64,000 bases of DNA from Sphingomonas psychrolutea (GTDB lineage Bacteria > Pseudomonadota > Alphaproteobacteria > Sphingomonadales > Sphingomonadaceae). Shown here piece after piece: positions 47,408 to 56,259 of the stretch. The stretch covers positions 1-64,000 of the forward strand of contig NZ_BMDW01000012.1 of NCBI RefSeq assembly GCF_014636175.1. The letters are read 5' to 3'. A program made the position numbers and the translations under genes. The notes beneath the pieces are model-generated. The model was given only the letters and a program-made list of their open reading frames with translations. It ran no database searches and had not been told where the DNA came from. Position 1 is the first letter of the stretch, and each line of letters opens with the position of its first letter.

Positions 47408-47619
47408 CCCCGGACTTGATTCGGGGTTGTCAGAGCTCCGTCGCAGCAGGCGAGTCGATCACGTTCGGAGAGAGGCCCTTTGGCAGGCTCAGGGCGAACG
47501 GATTACGCGGGTATCGTGACCGCATAAACGGCGGCTTCCCCGCACAGGGGTTAACGTTCGAAGGTGGGTGGATGGCGGTCGTTCCCCCGCCGTCACCCCG
47601 GCCTTGTGCCGGGGTCCAC
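47408..47619. repeat. Cluster of three unrelated REP palindromes
   Basis: Three sphingomonad palindrome types lie together downstream of rlmN: CCCCGGACTTGATTCGGGG (about 47407-47425), a lone CAGGCTCAGGGCGAACGG unit (47474-47501) and TCACCCCGGCCTTGTGCCGG... (47588-47619). The last is the left boundary of the GIY-YIG cassette. No other gene is seen in 47367-47629. Confidence 0.8.
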
Positions 47620-47996
47620 CGTGCGCCAATTACGTCGTCAGGGGTGGTAGTCCGAGTCCGACCGCAAGATCATTCCAGGCCGGATTCTCGCGCTCAATAA
47701 GGTTGCGCTTCCAGTCTCGCTTGTAGCGCTTTAACTGCTTCTCGCGAGCGGTCGCAGCCTCCATCGTGTCGGCAATTTCGAAATAGACGAGCCGCTTGAT
47801 GCCGTACTTCTTCGTGTAGCCGTCGAACGTCTCGTCGCGATGTTGCAAGATTCTGCCGACCAGGTTCGACGTAACGCCGACGTAGAGCGCACCGTTGTAC
47901 CGGTTAGCAAGAATGTAGATACACGGTATGCGCTCGATCGCCATGCGCGGCATTTTGCTGCGCAGTGGACCCCGGCACAAGGCCGGGGTGACGGCG
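47588..47996. mobile_element. Candidate REP-bounded GIY-YIG cassette
   Basis: Two exact 32-nt copies of one palindrome, 47588-47619 and 47965-47996, stand in inverted orientation and hold a single GIY-YIG gene, which fills almost all the space between them. Each copy has an internal CCCCGGC/GCCGGGG stem. The layout, a nuclease gene framed by the REPs it could act on, parallels RAYT transposase-REP units, but with a different enzyme. Mobility is inferred, not shown. Confidence 0.5.
47630..47944 (-). CDS. GIY-YIG family nuclease
   Basis: A 104-residue stand-alone GIY-YIG domain. It shows CIYILANRYNGALYVGVTSN (YIL and YVG corresponding to GIY and YIG), the catalytic arginine in LVGRILQHRDE, the KYGIKRLVYFE strand with glutamate, and a C-terminal AREKQLKRYKRDWKRNLIE helix. 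Start ATG 47944, or ATG 47953. This class (COG2827/YhbQ-like) is often mislabelled as UvrC. It is bounded by exact inverted REPs 11 bases after its stop and about 20 bases before its start. Confidence 0.88.
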   Translation of the reverse strand: MAIERIPCIYILANRYNGALYVGVTSNLVGRILQHRDETFDGYTKKYGIKRLVYFEIADTMEAATAREKQLKRYKRDWKRNLIERENPAWNDLAVGLGLPPLTT

Positions 47997-48075
47997 ATAA
48001 ACGTCGAGTAAGGTCGGCCATTAAGTCGCGAGCGGACAGGCCAGTGCGCAGGTCGCGGGCTGATGTTGTCCAGAT

Positions 48076-49155
48076 TTAGCGCTCCCCCCACCCGGCAACG
48101 CCGTGGCCCCCGAACACCATCCGCCGCACACCCGGATGCGCAAGCGACGCGCTGAACCCCGGCACCGGCGCGCTCGCGTCGTCGAGCCGCTGCATCTGAT
48201 CGTCGCTCAAAACGATCCTCGTCGCGGCGATATTGCTGTCGAGCTGCTCAACCGTCCGCGCGCCGATCAGCGTCGATCCGACCCCCTTGCGCGCCATTAC
48301 CCAGGCCAGCGCGACCTGTGCGGGGGGCCGATCGAGTTCGCCCGCCACCGCCTTCAGCACCTCCAAGATGTCCCAGTTGCGCTCGGCAAACTTGCTGTCG
48401 CCGAACGGGTTCGGCCCGCTCAGCCGACCGCTATCCGCCGTGTCACCCCGCGCATATTTGCCGGTCAGGAAGCCACCGCCGAGCGGGCTCCACGGCACCA
48501 CCGCCATGCCCGCCTCGTGCGCGGCGGGGAAATGCTCGGCCTCGACATCGCGCGCGACCAGCGAATATTCGAGCTGCAGCGCGATCGGCCCCGGCACGCC
48601 GCGCTCGCGCGCGACCGTCGCGACCTGCATTGCCAGCCACGCCGGCATGTCCGACAGCGCATAATAGCGAATCTTCCCCGTGCGGACGAGGTCGCCGAGC
48701 GTCTGAACGATCTCCGCCGCTGGCGTGACGCCATCCCAGATATGCATCCAGTACAGATCGATATGATCGGTCCCGAGCCGCTTCAGCGAGGCATCGAGCG
48801 CGCGGTGGATGTTCTTGGCCCCCGCACCCCCGGCATTGGGATTGCCGCCGCCGCTCTGGCGGGCGCTCAGCGGGCTGGCCGATGCGTTGAAGCCGAACTT
48901 GGTCGCCAGCACGATCTCGTCGCGCGACCCGCTGTCCTTGAGGAACTGCCCGATCAGCCGCTCGCTCTCACCGCCCGAATAAATGTCGGCGGTGTCGATG
49001 AAGTTGCCGCCTGCGTCGCGATAGGCATCGAACATCGCCCGCGCGGTCTGGTCGTCGGCATTCCAGCCGCCGGGGCCAAAGGTCATCGTGCCGAGCGCGA
49101 GCGGGCTGACCACCAGCCCGGAGCGGCCGAGCGTGCGAAAATCGGTGAGCGACAT
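48076..49155 (-). CDS. Aldo/keto reductase
   Basis: NADPH-dependent TIM-barrel oxidoreductase of 359 aa. The catalytic tetrad is visible: D in FIDTADIYSGG, Y in the same segment, K in VLATKFGF and H in LYWMHIWDG. The C-terminal cofactor site STLIGARTVEQLDSNI is present. Substrate unknown. It is divergent from a TetR-type regulator with an inverted repeat between them, suggesting local control. Confidence 0.92.
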   Translation of the reverse strand: MSLTDFRTLGRSGLVVSPLALGTMTFGPGGWNADDQTARAMFDAYRDAGGNFIDTADIYSGGESERLIGQFLKDSGSRDEIVLATKFGFNASASPLSARQSGGGNPNAGGAGAKNIHRALDASLKRLGTDHIDLYWMHIWDGVTPAAEIVQTLGDLVRTGKIRYYALSDMPAWLAMQVATVARERGVPGPIALQLEYSLVARDVEAEHFPAAHEAGMAVVPWSPLGGGFLTGKYARGDTADSGRLSGPNPFGDSKFAERNWDILEVLKAVAGELDRPPAQVALAWVMARKGVGSTLIGARTVEQLDSNIAATRIVLSDDQMQRLDDASAPVPGFSASLAHPGVRRMVFGGHGVAGWGER

Positions 49156-49163
49156 GGGGATGA

Positions 49164-49191
49164 GACTTTCCTAGCGTTCGTTATGAAAGTC
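49164..49191. promoter_or_regulatory. Inverted repeat between aldo/keto reductase and TetR genes
   Basis: GACTTTC (49164-49170), 14 bp, GAAAGTC (49185-49191). It sits nine bases upstream of the reductase start and 48 bases before the TetR start, a plausible operator for the neighbouring repressor. Confidence 0.45.
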
Positions 49192-49238
49192 CTGCTATCA
49201 TCCGCGCTGGAAGGTCAAGACATTTCGGAACGATCACT

Positions 49239-49874
49239 ATGAAACCATCAAGCGAGCAACCGCTCGCCCCGCCCCGCAAGACCGGCCGCCCCCGCTCGTT
49301 CGATCGCGACGCGGCGCTCGAACAGGCGATGTTCGCCTTCTGGCAGCACGGTTATGAGACGACCTCGATCGCCGATCTGACCGCCGCGATGGGCGTTACT
49401 GCACCCAGCCTCTACACCGCGTTCGGTGACAAGAAGCGGCTCTTCCTCGAAGCGGTGCAGCTTTACGCTGGCGATCCGCAAGCGATGGCGGACCGGATCG
49501 CCGACGCGACGAGTGCGCGTGATGCGGCGCACGATCTGCTGACCAGCGCGGCGATCGGCTTTACCGGCGAGGCGACGCCCAAGGGTTGTCTGCTCGCCAG
49601 CGCCACGGCGAGCGGGTCCCCGGATTCCGCCGACGTCCAGCGTGCCGTTGCCGCCATTCGCACCGCGATCGCACACCATTTGCAGTTGCGAATCGAGCGC
49701 GACATTGCCGACGGAGTACTTCCGCAAGAGGCCGACCCGGCGACCCTGTCCGGACTGGTGATCGCGGTGATCCAGGGCCTGTCGGTGCTCGCGCGCGACG
49801 GGGCAACACGCGACACCTTGCTGTCGATCACCACTGCGGCGCTCGCGGCGTGGCCGATACGCTGCCCTTCCTGA
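49239..49874 (+). CDS. TetR/AcrR family transcriptional regulator
   Basis: A 211-residue repressor-type protein. The N-terminal helix-turn-helix (DAALEQAMFAFWQHGYETTS, then IADLTAAMGVTAPSLYTAFG) is complete. The C-terminal ligand domain shows KGCLLASATASGSPDSADVQ, as in TetR_C proteins near aldo/keto reductases. It probably controls the divergent reductase gene. Confidence 0.92.
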   Translation: MKPSSEQPLAPPRKTGRPRSFDRDAALEQAMFAFWQHGYETTSIADLTAAMGVTAPSLYTAFGDKKRLFLEAVQLYAGDPQAMADRIADATSARDAAHDLLTSAAIGFTGEATPKGCLLASATASGSPDSADVQRAVAAIRTAIAHHLQLRIERDIADGVLPQEADPATLSGLVIAVIQGLSVLARDGATRDTLLSITTAALAAWPIRCPS

Positions 49875-49886
49875 TCGCGGATCACC

Positions 49887-50894
49887 TCACCATTCGACGC
49901 CGATCTTGCCGAAATGCCCGGCGCTGGCTTCGAACGCGAACGCATCGCCAAGCGCCTCCAGCCCAAAGCGCCGGTCGATCACCGGCAGGATCCCGGTCGC
50001 ATCGAGCGCGCGGACGAAGTCCTGCTGTTCGGCGCGACTGCCGACGATCAAGCCCTGCAACCGCGCCTGTTTGACCATCAGCGCCGCGGTCGGGACATTG
50101 CCCGCGCCCCCGGTCAGCACGCCGATCAGCGAGATATGCCCGCCGACGCACACCGCGTCGATCGACTGGGTGAGCGTACCCGGCCCGCCAACCTCAACGA
50201 CATGATCGACCCCGCGCCCGCCAGTCCAGTCGGCGATCTTGCGGCCCCAATTTTCCTCCGCGCGATAGTTGAGTGTGAAATCGGCCCCGAGCCCGCGCGC
50301 GCGCGCGAGCTTTTCGTCCGAGGACGAGGTGATCGCAACGGTCGCGCCCATCGCCTTGGCGATTTGCAGCGCCCAGATCGACACGCCGCCCGTGCCGAGC
50401 AGCAACACGCGGTCGCCGGCCTTGAGCTTGCCATCGACCACCAGCGCCCGCCACGCGGTCAGCCCGGCGGTGGTGATCGCCGCCGCCTGTACTGCGTCAT
50501 AGCCGCGCGGGGCGTGGGTGAAGGCGGTCTCCGGCAGCACGACATACTCCTGCGCGAAGCCGTCAATGCCGTCGCCCGGCGTACGCTTGAAATCGCCGAC
50601 GCGCGGTGGGCCGTCCTGCCAATCGGGGAAGAAGCACGACACGACCAGATCGCCGACCGCGAATTCGGTGACACCGGCACCCACAGCTTCGACCAGGCCC
50701 GCGCCATCGGCGAGCGGGACGCGCGGGTAGGTTGTCGGCATCCGCCCAGTGACGACGCCGAGATCGTGGAAATTGAGCGTGCTGCCGTGCAGCGCGACGC
50801 GCAGCGCGCCCGCACCGGGCTGGCCGGGATCGGCGCGATCCTCAAGCCGAAGCTGGTCGAGGCCGTTCGGCGATTGCAGCACCATGGCACGCAT
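49887..50894 (-). CDS. Zinc-type alcohol dehydrogenase family protein (MDR)
   Basis: Medium-chain dehydrogenase/reductase of 335 aa. The GroES-like N terminus (GSTLNFHDLGVVTG, PLADGAGLVEAVGAGVTEFA) is followed by a Rossmann domain with LLLGTGGVSIWALQIAKAMG. The catalytic zinc cysteine of true ADHs is replaced (NFHDL), so it is closer to the quinone-oxidoreductase-like branch, using NAD(P)H. Start ATG 50894. It is convergent with the TetR gene and not evidently part of that module. Confidence 0.88.
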   Translation of the reverse strand: MRAMVLQSPNGLDQLRLEDRADPGQPGAGALRVALHGSTLNFHDLGVVTGRMPTTYPRVPLADGAGLVEAVGAGVTEFAVGDLVVSCFFPDWQDGPPRVGDFKRTPGDGIDGFAQEYVVLPETAFTHAPRGYDAVQAAAITTAGLTAWRALVVDGKLKAGDRVLLLGTGGVSIWALQIAKAMGATVAITSSSDEKLARARGLGADFTLNYRAEENWGRKIADWTGGRGVDHVVEVGGPGTLTQSIDAVCVGGHISLIGVLTGGAGNVPTAALMVKQARLQGLIVGSRAEQQDFVRALDATGILPVIDRRFGLEALGDAFAFEASAGHFGKIGVEW

Positions 50895-51027
50895 GAGAAG
50901 TCTCCTTGGGAAAGCGATGAAACGCGAGAGCGCCACTAAGTCTCCCGCACGAAGACAGCAGAAAGAGGCGAGCGGCAATTGGAACTTGGCCATCGACAAG
51001 CGCCGGGCCGGGCGCGATGGGGGCGGG

Positions 51028-51783
51028 ATGACGCTCGCCACCCTCGCCCTTCCCCTCGCCGCCGGCATCCTCGGTGGCGCAATGAACGCGCTCGCTGGCG
51101 GCGGGACCTTTGCGACTCTACCCGCGCTGATCGCGCTCGGGCTGCCCGCCAACACCGCCAACGCTACCTCCAACGTCGCGCTGCTTCCGGGTGCGGCGAC
51201 GAGTGCCTGGGCGTTTCGCGAGGAATTGGGTCCGGTCGGCGGGGTCGGCTTGCGCTTGCTCAGCGCCATCACCTTCGTCGGCGGACTGGCCGGGAGCTTG
51301 CTCCTTGCAGCGACGCCGACGCACGTGTTCGATCTGGTAATCCCGTGGCTGCTATTGTTCGCCCTTGTCGTCATCGCGTTCGGCAAACGCGCGGCAGACG
51401 CGTTGCAGCAGCGCGTCGCGATCGGCACGCGCACGCTAATCGTCGCGCAAGGGTGCCTCGGTATCTATGGCGGCTATTTCGGCGGCGGGGTCGGGTTGAT
51501 GACGACGGCGGTGTACGGCCTGCTCGCCGGGGTCAGCCCCCGCGCGCTGTTCGCGCCGCGTACCTTGATGCTCGCGATCGCCAATCTTGCCGCCGCGATC
51601 GTGTTCATCGCGGTCGGGCTGGTCCGCTGGGCCGCCTGCCTGCCGATGCTGGCGGGCGCGATTGTCGGTGGCTGGGCCGGCGCGCATCTCGGCAAGCGAC
51701 TATCGCCCGGATTGGTGCGCGGCTGGACCTTGCTGGTGACGGCGGTGACGACGGCTGTGTTCTTCTGGCGTGCCTATTTCTGA
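51028..51783 (+). CDS. TauE/SafE family exporter (sulfite/organosulfonate)
   Basis: A polytopic membrane protein of 251 aa with about seven to eight hydrophobic segments. Family motifs are GILGGAMNALAGGGTFATLP near the N terminus and GIYGGYFGGGVGLM in the second half (a tandem duplication). TauE/SafE proteins are thought to move sulfite or sulfonates. It is convergent with the sorB-sorA genes, which supports a sulfite role. Start ATG 51028; reading upstream is antisense to the dehydrogenase. Confidence 0.87.
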   Translation: MTLATLALPLAAGILGGAMNALAGGGTFATLPALIALGLPANTANATSNVALLPGAATSAWAFREELGPVGGVGLRLLSAITFVGGLAGSLLLAATPTHVFDLVIPWLLLFALVVIAFGKRAADALQQRVAIGTRTLIVAQGCLGIYGGYFGGGVGLMTTAVYGLLAGVSPRALFAPRTLMLAIANLAAAIVFIAVGLVRWAACLPMLAGAIVGGWAGAHLGKRLSPGLVRGWTLLVTAVTTAVFFWRAYF

Positions 51784-51790
51784 TTGGGCC

Positions 51791-52105
51791 CTATTTCTGA
51801 TTAGGAAGCGCGAGAAGGGCCGCGATGATCTTCGCATCGTCTTTCTCGTCGATGCTCGCTTTATAGGCACCGCGCATCTTGGTCACTTCGGCCTGCCATT
51901 GCTCGGGCTTGAGCTTGGGCTGCGAGAGAATCATTTCGGGCGAATGGCACGCGGCGCAATTGACGCTCAATATCTCGGCCGGGAGCGTCGCGGTCTCGAC
52001 CGGGAGCGTGATGCTTTGCGATGTGAGCGTAATTTGCTTGGGGGCCTCCGCCGCCGGATGGCACGCGGCGAGCAGGACGAAAGCGGCGAGCGATAGCGCC
52101 TTCAT
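51791..52105 (-). CDS. sorB: Monoheme cytochrome c subunit of sulfite dehydrogenase (SorB-like)
   Basis: A 104-residue exported cytochrome c with signal peptide MKALSLAAFVLLAAC. The cysteine at its end could also make a lipoprotein. It has one heme site CAACH (about residues 51-55), with a methionine in SPEMILSQP or TKMRGAY as likely axial ligand. The ATG overlaps the sorA stop by four bases. By context it takes electrons from the molybdopterin subunit. Confidence 0.85.
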   Translation of the reverse strand: MKALSLAAFVLLAACHPAAEAPKQITLTSQSITLPVETATLPAEILSVNCAACHSPEMILSQPKLKPEQWQAEVTKMRGAYKASIDEKDDAKIIAALLALPNQK

Positions 52106-53262
52106 GCGACCGTGACCTTCGCCGTTTCGATGCTGTTGCGCATATAGCCGCCTGGGTTCCAGACCGGATCGGGCCATTGCGTTTCGCCTTTGGCGTTGGT
52201 CGTGCGCACCGCGACGACATGCTCCCCAGCCGGCAAGGTCGCCGCCCAGCGGCGGAAGCTATAGGTGCCGTGATCGGGGCCAAGCTGCGCGGCGTGCCAG
52301 CTCTTGCCCGCATCGATCGACCAATCGACCTTGGCGACGCCCGCATCGCCGCCCAGCGCCACGCCGCGTACGGCTTTCGCGTCGGCGCGGGTGAAGAAGG
52401 CACGCGGGATCATCCGCCCGATCGGCACGGTCGGGAAATCTTTCGACCCCGGCACGACGCTCGCGCGCGGCGCGGCCGGGATGCGATATGCCTTCTCCAT
52501 CCAATAGCCGGTGTCGGGCGCGCGCAGCACGTCGATCGTGTCGAGCGCCTTGACCCAATAGGTCGAGAACCAGCCCGGCACGATCAGCCGCAGCGGAAAG
52601 CCGTTGAGCAACGGCAATTGCACCCCGTTCATCCCGTAGGCGACGATCGTGTCCTCGGCCATCGCACGGTCGAGGTTGAGCGCCTTGGCGAAATCGGGGG
52701 CCGCGCCCGGCGGGTTGTCGAGTCCGGAGAAGCGCACTTGCGCCGCGCCCGGCGCGACGCCGGCGCGATCCAGAAGGTCGCGCAGCCGCACGCCGGTCCA
52801 CAGCGCATTGCCCATCGCGCCATTGCCCCATTGCGCGCCGGGCACGCGCGGCCCGAACAGACCCCGCGAATTGCCTGAACATTGATTGACCGCCGCGATC
52901 TCCACGTGCGGCAGCGCCTGAATGTCCGCAAGCGACAACGACAGCGTCCGCTTCACCGCGCCACCGACTTGCAAGCGGAACGCAGCGACATCGACCGACA
53001 GCGGAATGTCGTCATAATGCCAGCGCACGAAGAAGCGGTCATTGGGGGTAAACGGCGAATCGCTCAGCGCGCCGTCAAACGCGTCGATCGGCGTTTCCAG
53101 CAACGGCGCGCGCGTGCGCTGCAGGATCATGCCGCGCTTGTCGGGGAAAGCGTCGGTCAGCGCGGGGCCGACCGTTTTGGCAAGCTGCGCCCATAGCGGT
53201 GTGCTCGCCAGCGCGCCTGCGCCGATCGCCAGCGCGGTGCGGCGGTCGACGCGCTTAATCAT
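52102..53262 (-). CDS. sorA: Molybdopterin sulfite dehydrogenase subunit (SorA/SoxC-like)
   Basis: Sulfite-oxidase family enzyme of 386 aa. The twin-arginine signal peptide (VDRRTALAIGAGALASTPLW) fits export of a folded Mo protein. The Mo-ligating cysteine is in VNQCSGNSRGLFGP, followed by WTGVRLRDLLDRAGV, GFPLRLIVPGW and a C-terminal Mo-co dimerisation domain (VDWSIDAGKSWHAA, RTTNAKGETQWPD). It oxidises sulfite to sulfate, passing electrons to SorB. SorB is coupled downstream, and an FMN reductase gene overlaps its start by eight bases upstream. Confidence 0.9.
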   Translation of the reverse strand: MIKRVDRRTALAIGAGALASTPLWAQLAKTVGPALTDAFPDKRGMILQRTRAPLLETPIDAFDGALSDSPFTPNDRFFVRWHYDDIPLSVDVAAFRLQVGGAVKRTLSLSLADIQALPHVEIAAVNQCSGNSRGLFGPRVPGAQWGNGAMGNALWTGVRLRDLLDRAGVAPGAAQVRFSGLDNPPGAAPDFAKALNLDRAMAEDTIVAYGMNGVQLPLLNGFPLRLIVPGWFSTYWVKALDTIDVLRAPDTGYWMEKAYRIPAAPRASVVPGSKDFPTVPIGRMIPRAFFTRADAKAVRGVALGGDAGVAKVDWSIDAGKSWHAAQLGPDHGTYSFRRWAATLPAGEHVVAVRTTNAKGETQWPDPVWNPGGYMRNSIETAKVTVA

Positions 53263-53845
53263 GCGGGATCGCCAGCGGGGCAAAGCGCGCGACTTGCTGT
53301 CCGACCATCTGCAATTGCGCAACAACCGCGGGATCATTCGCCCCGCCCGCGTCATCGAACTTGGTCACTTGCGAATTGACCGCCGCCGCAAACGGCGTCG
53401 GCCACCCGCGCAGCGCGTGAACGATCGAGCGCAACGCCGCGATCGTGCTGCCGGTCGCTTGCCAGCCATAGGCCGTCGCGATCAACCCCACGGGCATATC
53501 CGCCAGATACGGGCGGTTTTCATCACGCGCGGTTTCCTCAAGCAAGTCGAGCGCATTCTTGACCACGCCCGAAATGCTGCCGTGATAGCCCGGCGAGGCG
53601 ATGATCAGTGCCGAGGCCTGCCGCACGGTATCGACGAAATCGCGCTCATCGTCGGTGCGCGTCGTCGCCTTGGGATCGTAAAGCGGGAGGCGCGCCATAT
53701 CGGCGCCACCGAACATCCGCGTGCGAAACCCCTCGCGCCCCGCCGCATCGAGCGCGATCGCCAGCGCGCGCTCAGTCGAGGACACGCCGCCGATCGTCCC
53801 GCCGATACCAACGACAAGCGGGAGAAGAGCAGGAGAATCGACCAT
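53255..53845 (-). CDS. NAD(P)H-dependent FMN reductase
   Basis: Flavodoxin-like reductase of 196 aa: VVGIGGTIGGVSSTERALAI at the phosphate loop and SPGYHGSISGVVKNALDLLE as the second signature. Such enzymes supply reduced FMN to two-component monooxygenases such as SsuD, or act as quinone/azo reductases. Its stop overlaps the sorA start, so it heads a three-gene sulfur unit. No SsuD is in the window. Confidence 0.88.
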   Translation of the reverse strand: MVDSPALLPLVVGIGGTIGGVSSTERALAIALDAAGREGFRTRMFGGADMARLPLYDPKATTRTDDERDFVDTVRQASALIIASPGYHGSISGVVKNALDLLEETARDENRPYLADMPVGLIATAYGWQATGSTIAALRSIVHALRGWPTPFAAAVNSQVTKFDDAGGANDPAVVAQLQMVGQQVARFAPLAIPHD

Positions 53846-54069
53846 CGCGCGGACTTTCGGATCAAGGATGGCACGGCGGCCGGATGCGCGAGCGATAGCC
53901 GGGGCGGCCGCGCGGCTCAATCGCCAAGTCGCGCCCGACCTCGGTCTGCACCGCCTGTCCACTCGCATCGCGCCGATCCGACTGCTACAGACGGTGTGAT
54001 GCGTAGCCCGACCTTGCACTGCCTGTTCTATCCAGATAATACACCTGCTCGCGGCAACGGATCTTCCTA

Positions 54070-56214
54070 ATGCGCTCTTTTCCCTTCGGTCCGACCGGCG
54101 GCGCTCCTTCCGAGCGCGATGACGATGACGCGCTGGAATTGACCGGCGGCATGCCCCCGCCGCCGCGGCAGGACGATAACCCCGCGCGCGATGATGATTA
54201 CGGCGTGTACACGACCAATTTGCCGGTGGTGCAGCGCCCCAGCCGCTGGCGGTGGGTGCCGCGCGGGGTTGCGGCGGCAATCGTGCTGTTCGTGGTCGCG
54301 GTCGGCTGGCTCGCGGTCACCGCGCCGCTGTCGAAATCGCTCCAGCCGCCAACGCCTCCGAGCATCACTTTGCTCGCCGATGACGGGACGCCGATCGCGC
54401 GGCGCGGTGCGATCCTCGATCCGCCCGTCGATGCCGCGAAATTGCCCAAGACCGTCACCAACGCATTTCTGGCGATCGAGGATCGCCGCTTCCGCTCGCA
54501 TTGGGGGATCGACCCGCGCGGCATCGCGCGCGCCTTCTTCCACAACATGACGTCGAAGGGGCGCGATCAGGGCGGCAGCACGATCACCCAGCAATTGGCC
54601 AAGAATGCCTTCCTCGATTCGGACCGCACCGCCGCGCGGAAGATCCGCGAAGTGATGATCGCCTTTTGGCTCGAGGCGTGGCTGAGCAAGGATCAGATCC
54701 TGTCGCGCTATCTGTCGAACGTCTATTTCGGCGACAATGTGTATGGGCTGCGCGCCGCCGCGCGACATTATTTCGGGCGCACGCCGGAAAATCTGTCGAT
54801 CGCGCAAGCGGCGATGCTGGCGGGGCTGGTGAAGGCACCGTCGAAACTTGCCCCGACGGTCAATCTGCAAGGCGCACGCGACCGGGCGAAGCTCGTGGTC
54901 GCGGCGATGGTTGCCGCGGGGTTCCTCGACAAGGCCGACGCCGCCGCCGTCCGCCCGGCGCGGATCGTGCGCGACCGGACACAAATTCTGCCCAATGGCA
55001 CCTATTTTGCGGATTGGGTCCTGCCCGAAGCGCGCGATCAGGCCGGCGAGATCGTGACCGAGACGACGGTCCAGACGACCCTCGACCGCCGCTTGCAAAA
55101 GGCGGCCGAACGCGCGGTCAAACGGGCAGGTCTGCGCGACGCGCAAATCGCGCTGGTGGCGATGCGGCCCGACGGGCGTGTGGTGGCGATGGTCGGTGGC
55201 AAATCCTATGCCGACAGCCCGTTCAACCGCGCGACGCAAGCGCAACGGCAGCCGGGCTCGGCGTTCAAGCTGTTCGTCTATCTCGCCGCGATGCGCCACG
55301 GCATGACGCCCGATTCGGCGATCGACGACGAACCGATCACCATCGCGAAATGGTCGCCCAAAAATAGCGACGGGCGCTATTTGGGGCCGATCAGTTTGCG
55401 GCAAGCGTTCGCGCGCTCGTCCAACGTCGCGGCGGCCCGCATTACGCAGCAAGTAGGTGTCGCCAGCGTGATCCAGGCGGCGCGCGATCTCGGCGTTTCG
55501 ACCCCGATCCCCAATGAAGCGACGATTGCGCTGGGCACGTCGAGCATGTCGCTGCTCGAGCTGACGGCAGCCTATGCCTCGGTCGCGGCGGAACACTATC
55601 CGGTGCGCCCGCGCGGGCTCGAAGGCGAACCGGAGCGCGGCGTGTTGGCCACGTTGACCGATCGCAGCCGTGCGCTGTCGGGCGACCTGCACGATCACAT
55701 GCTCGATCTGCTCTCCGCCTCGGCCGAGACTGGCACGGGCCGCGCGGCGGCACTGTCCGTGCCGACCTATGGCAAGACCGGCACGACGCAGGACAATCGC
55801 GATGCACTGTTCATCGGCTTCGCGAACGGTCTCGTCTGCGGCGTGTGGGTCGGCAATGACGACAACACGCCGAATGCCGGGTTATCGGGCGGCGGCATCC
55901 CGGCGCGGGTGTGGCGCGATTTCATGCAAAGCGCATTGGGCGTAGGGCCAGCGGTCGCGCCCGAACCCGAACCCGAAACGGTCGATCCGGATGCGGGCAA
56001 CGGCATTGACGAAACGCTCGAAAATTTCCTCGACCCCGCCAACATCCCCGATGTTGAGGGCGAAATTCCCGGTGTCGGCCGGGTCCGGCTACGGGGTGGT
56101 GAATTGGATTTCCAGCCCAACCGCCCCGGCGACCCCGACCGTGGACCGCGTCCTCGCCGCGATCGAAGCGACGAGCGGGCACCGCCGCCGCGCGATCCAT
56201 TTGGCGAGCAGTGA
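54070..56214 (+). CDS. Penicillin-binding protein 1A family (bifunctional transglycosylase/transpeptidase)
   Basis: A 714-residue peptidoglycan synthase. The acidic/proline-rich cytosolic tail (1-60) is followed by one TM helix (about 68-86), a GT51 domain with AIEDRRFRSHWGID (catalytic Glu) and GGSTITQQLAKN, and a transpeptidase domain with PGSAFK (Ser nucleophile, SxxK), SSN and YGKTGTT. A disordered, charged C-terminal extension (about 620-714) is rich in Pro, Asp and Arg. It sits alone, divergent from the FMN reductase. Confidence 0.93.
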   Translation: MRSFPFGPTGGAPSERDDDDALELTGGMPPPPRQDDNPARDDDYGVYTTNLPVVQRPSRWRWVPRGVAAAIVLFVVAVGWLAVTAPLSKSLQPPTPPSITLLADDGTPIARRGAILDPPVDAAKLPKTVTNAFLAIEDRRFRSHWGIDPRGIARAFFHNMTSKGRDQGGSTITQQLAKNAFLDSDRTAARKIREVMIAFWLEAWLSKDQILSRYLSNVYFGDNVYGLRAAARHYFGRTPENLSIAQAAMLAGLVKAPSKLAPTVNLQGARDRAKLVVAAMVAAGFLDKADAAAVRPARIVRDRTQILPNGTYFADWVLPEARDQAGEIVTETTVQTTLDRRLQKAAERAVKRAGLRDAQIALVAMRPDGRVVAMVGGKSYADSPFNRATQAQRQPGSAFKLFVYLAAMRHGMTPDSAIDDEPITIAKWSPKNSDGRYLGPISLRQAFARSSNVAAARITQQVGVASVIQAARDLGVSTPIPNEATIALGTSSMSLLELTAAYASVAAEHYPVRPRGLEGEPERGVLATLTDRSRALSGDLHDHMLDLLSASAETGTGRAAALSVPTYGKTGTTQDNRDALFIGFANGLVCGVWVGNDDNTPNAGLSGGGIPARVWRDFMQSALGVGPAVAPEPEPETVDPDAGNGIDETLENFLDPANIPDVEGEIPGVGRVRLRGGELDFQPNRPGDPDRGPRPRRDRSDERAPPPRDPFGEQ

Positions 56215-56259
56215 CGCTCGCGAGTTGACGCCGCCAACGCAGCGCCGCAAGGCCATGCC

